Assembly (NCBI GenBank): GCA_019828595.1
Contig: JAHQRK010000003.1
Span: 2,914,001-2,978,000, forward strand
From: Aphanomyces cochlioides
Lineage: Eukaryota; Oomycota; Saprolegniomycetes; Saprolegniales; Verrucalvaceae
Length of the DNA stretch: 64,000 nt
Direction of reading: 5' to 3'
The first letter of the stretch is position 1. Each line of letters begins with the position of its first letter. Positions 62,610-64,000 of the stretch are shown piece after piece. Under the pieces are notes generated by a model, which ran no database searches, was not told the DNA's origin, and saw nothing but the letters and a program-made list of their open reading frames with translations. The position numbers and the translations under genes were made by a program.

Positions 62610-64000
62610 ATGAACAGGGGAAATCAGCAGCTATCGTCAAAGCGCCGTCGGACCACCAAGAAGCATAAAACAGGAGCAAGCGCGTCGGGAGGCGATGATC
62701 TCGACTCATTGGCTACTGGAATATCGGACCTGCACGATATCAATGAAGATTCGAACGGGCAGTCGACAAAATCACAGGACAAATCCGCATGTGCTCTATT
62801 CCTTTCATTCTATCGTGAAAATGTAGGCCCCGTTTCGTCTATCCACGATGAAATACTCCAAAAAATATCATGTGTTCACATCGGCACCTTAAAGTCAAAA
62901 CATTGGCTGGCAGACCTCAATGAACTACCTAAGTCCCATTCGCCGTCAACTTGAACAAATCCACAATGTACAAATATTTAAAGCTGACCCGCATTGGTAT
63001 AAAGACACTTGAAAGCGAGTCACCCGAGCATATCTGCTTTCATGTATAAAAGGTAAACAGTCTACATGTAGCAACTTGTTACACAATACGTGTAGATGGT
63101 ACTAATCTAAAGGAGCATGCACCTCCAATGTCATATGATGATTTGAAGCTGATCGGTCAAAGGCTATTCCAAAAAAATGACCTGAAGTCTTCAAAAGACC
63201 GTACACTGTTGAATGCACAGTGGGTGGCAATTGGTAGAGCGTCCGATATTGGTGGAATCACCTACAACGACATTCAATGGATGGATGGTTTTGTGCTCAG
63301 CGACATTACTCGACGTAAAGTGTCCCGTCAACAAGCCCTTTCTATTTTTCCCTCTGCATTATTGTGGCAACAGGATCTTCTCCACAGTCTTGGGACCCAG
63401 ATAGTTTGCGATCCGTTTGAGGCTTCAGATAGAGTTTTTCCCAAATCTCAACCCACGATGCTTCAGAGTTGAAGGTTGCTGCGTATATCAATCGTGTTAT
63501 TAAGGTACAGATGAACAGTGTCCACTTTAATATACATTAAGACTAGGTTTTGTATGAAATTTCAGATGAATATGAGCTCACGCCTCATCTGATATCTCAT
63601 TCGGGTCGTCGTGGCTTTGCAATCGCTGCTGCAAGTAATCAACACCTTAATTTGGCTGATATAGCACACCGTGGGCAGTGGAATCTTGACAGCTTTGCAA
63701 CAATCATGGAGTATATTTGTGAGACAAGTCAATCAGATCAAAAGGTTGGTCGTGCCCTCAGTGGTTGGAGGGAACCAAATTTGTTCGTACATCCGCCCTC
63801 TATCAAATGCATTACAACAAACGCCACGGACAAATCCATGGTCCATGAGTTGGTTGATTTGCTATTCGAATCGTCTATGAGCCGGCTACGCAAACGGTCT
63901 TTTGCTGAATCCTTAACAGCGACTCTGTTGATGTACTTGAAGGAAACGATTGTCGCTTGTAAAGATCATATGCTTCACAGTACGCTGATATCGGCTGGTC
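62610..64000 (+). CDS. Crypton-like tyrosine recombinase 3 (runs off window)
   Basis: Starts about the ATG at 62610 (MNRGNQQLSSKRRRTTKK, basic N-terminus). The region 62900-63100 needs at least one intron or frameshift. A clear exon at 63100-63505 encodes LLNAQWVAIGRASDIGGI (candidate first catalytic Arg). An intron of about 44 nt (63504-63547) leads to the core SHSGRRGFAIAAAS (His-x-x-Arg), HRGQW and FATIMEYI (nucleophile Tyr). The frame is open to the window edge. It is a different family from copies A and B by sequence. Whether the gene is intact cannot be judged because both the 62.9-kb junction and the 3' end are unresolved. Confidence 0.65.

Overview
The window is nuclear eukaryotic DNA, most likely from an oomycete of the Saprolegniales type (Aphanomyces/Saprolegnia-like). 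The reasons are: protein-coding genes with very short GT-AG introns (mostly 36-66 nt) that restore long reading frames under the standard code; two secreted PL4-type pectin lyases; ankyrin, RING and dynamin families in lineage-specific arrays; and a dense mix of Harbinger, pogo, hAT, IS630-like and Crypton-type DNA transposons. Species assignment is inference only.

Layout. 1-3.3 kb: a secreted rhamnogalacturonate lyase (minus strand) between two copies of a direct repeat. 3.4-8.4 kb: a palindromic repeat cluster, then a pogo-like transposon (3922-8430, TA target duplication) carrying a PIF/Harbinger element (4103-6743, TAA duplication). 8.8-13.7 kb: two divergently oriented, decayed Crypton-like tyrosine-recombinase genes. 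14.3-19.8 kb: three paralogous PX-like/RING-H2 genes on the minus strand. 20.8-24.6 kb: a ten-exon gene for an apparent TPR / GT41-like / GT2-like fusion glycosyltransferase. 24.9-27.9 kb: an eleven-exon NAA15 (NatA auxiliary subunit) gene; these two genes are divergent, with 250 bp between them. 28.2-32.8 kb: two dynamin-like GTPase genes as a tail-to-tail inverted duplication with tracts that look homogenised by gene conversion.

33.5-56.5 kb: an array of about nine copies or fragments of one ankyrin-repeat family. One copy is intact (40251-41261). The others are frameshifted, truncated, or split by transposons whose ends and target duplications can be read to the base. A hAT element (42718-47572) with a Harbinger inside it (43570-46056) splits one copy. 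A second hAT-ended element (49775-54830), holding an IS630-like unit and a pogo element with an intact transposase (53048-54703), splits another. A non-autonomous hAT-like element (35011-36099) carries an internal fragment of the 3.9-kb pogo family, and that fragment is an unoccupied version of the Harbinger insertion site.

56.7-58.3 kb: a second PL4 lyase paralog. 59.0-61.9 kb: a multi-exon seven-TM, MLO-like membrane protein with C-terminal EF-hands. 62.6 kb to the edge: the start of another Crypton-like recombinase gene. Host-gene islands (pectin degradation, glycosylation, N-terminal acetylation, membrane dynamics, Ca2+ signalling) therefore alternate with repeat-rich stretches where local gene families are being duplicated, converted and broken.
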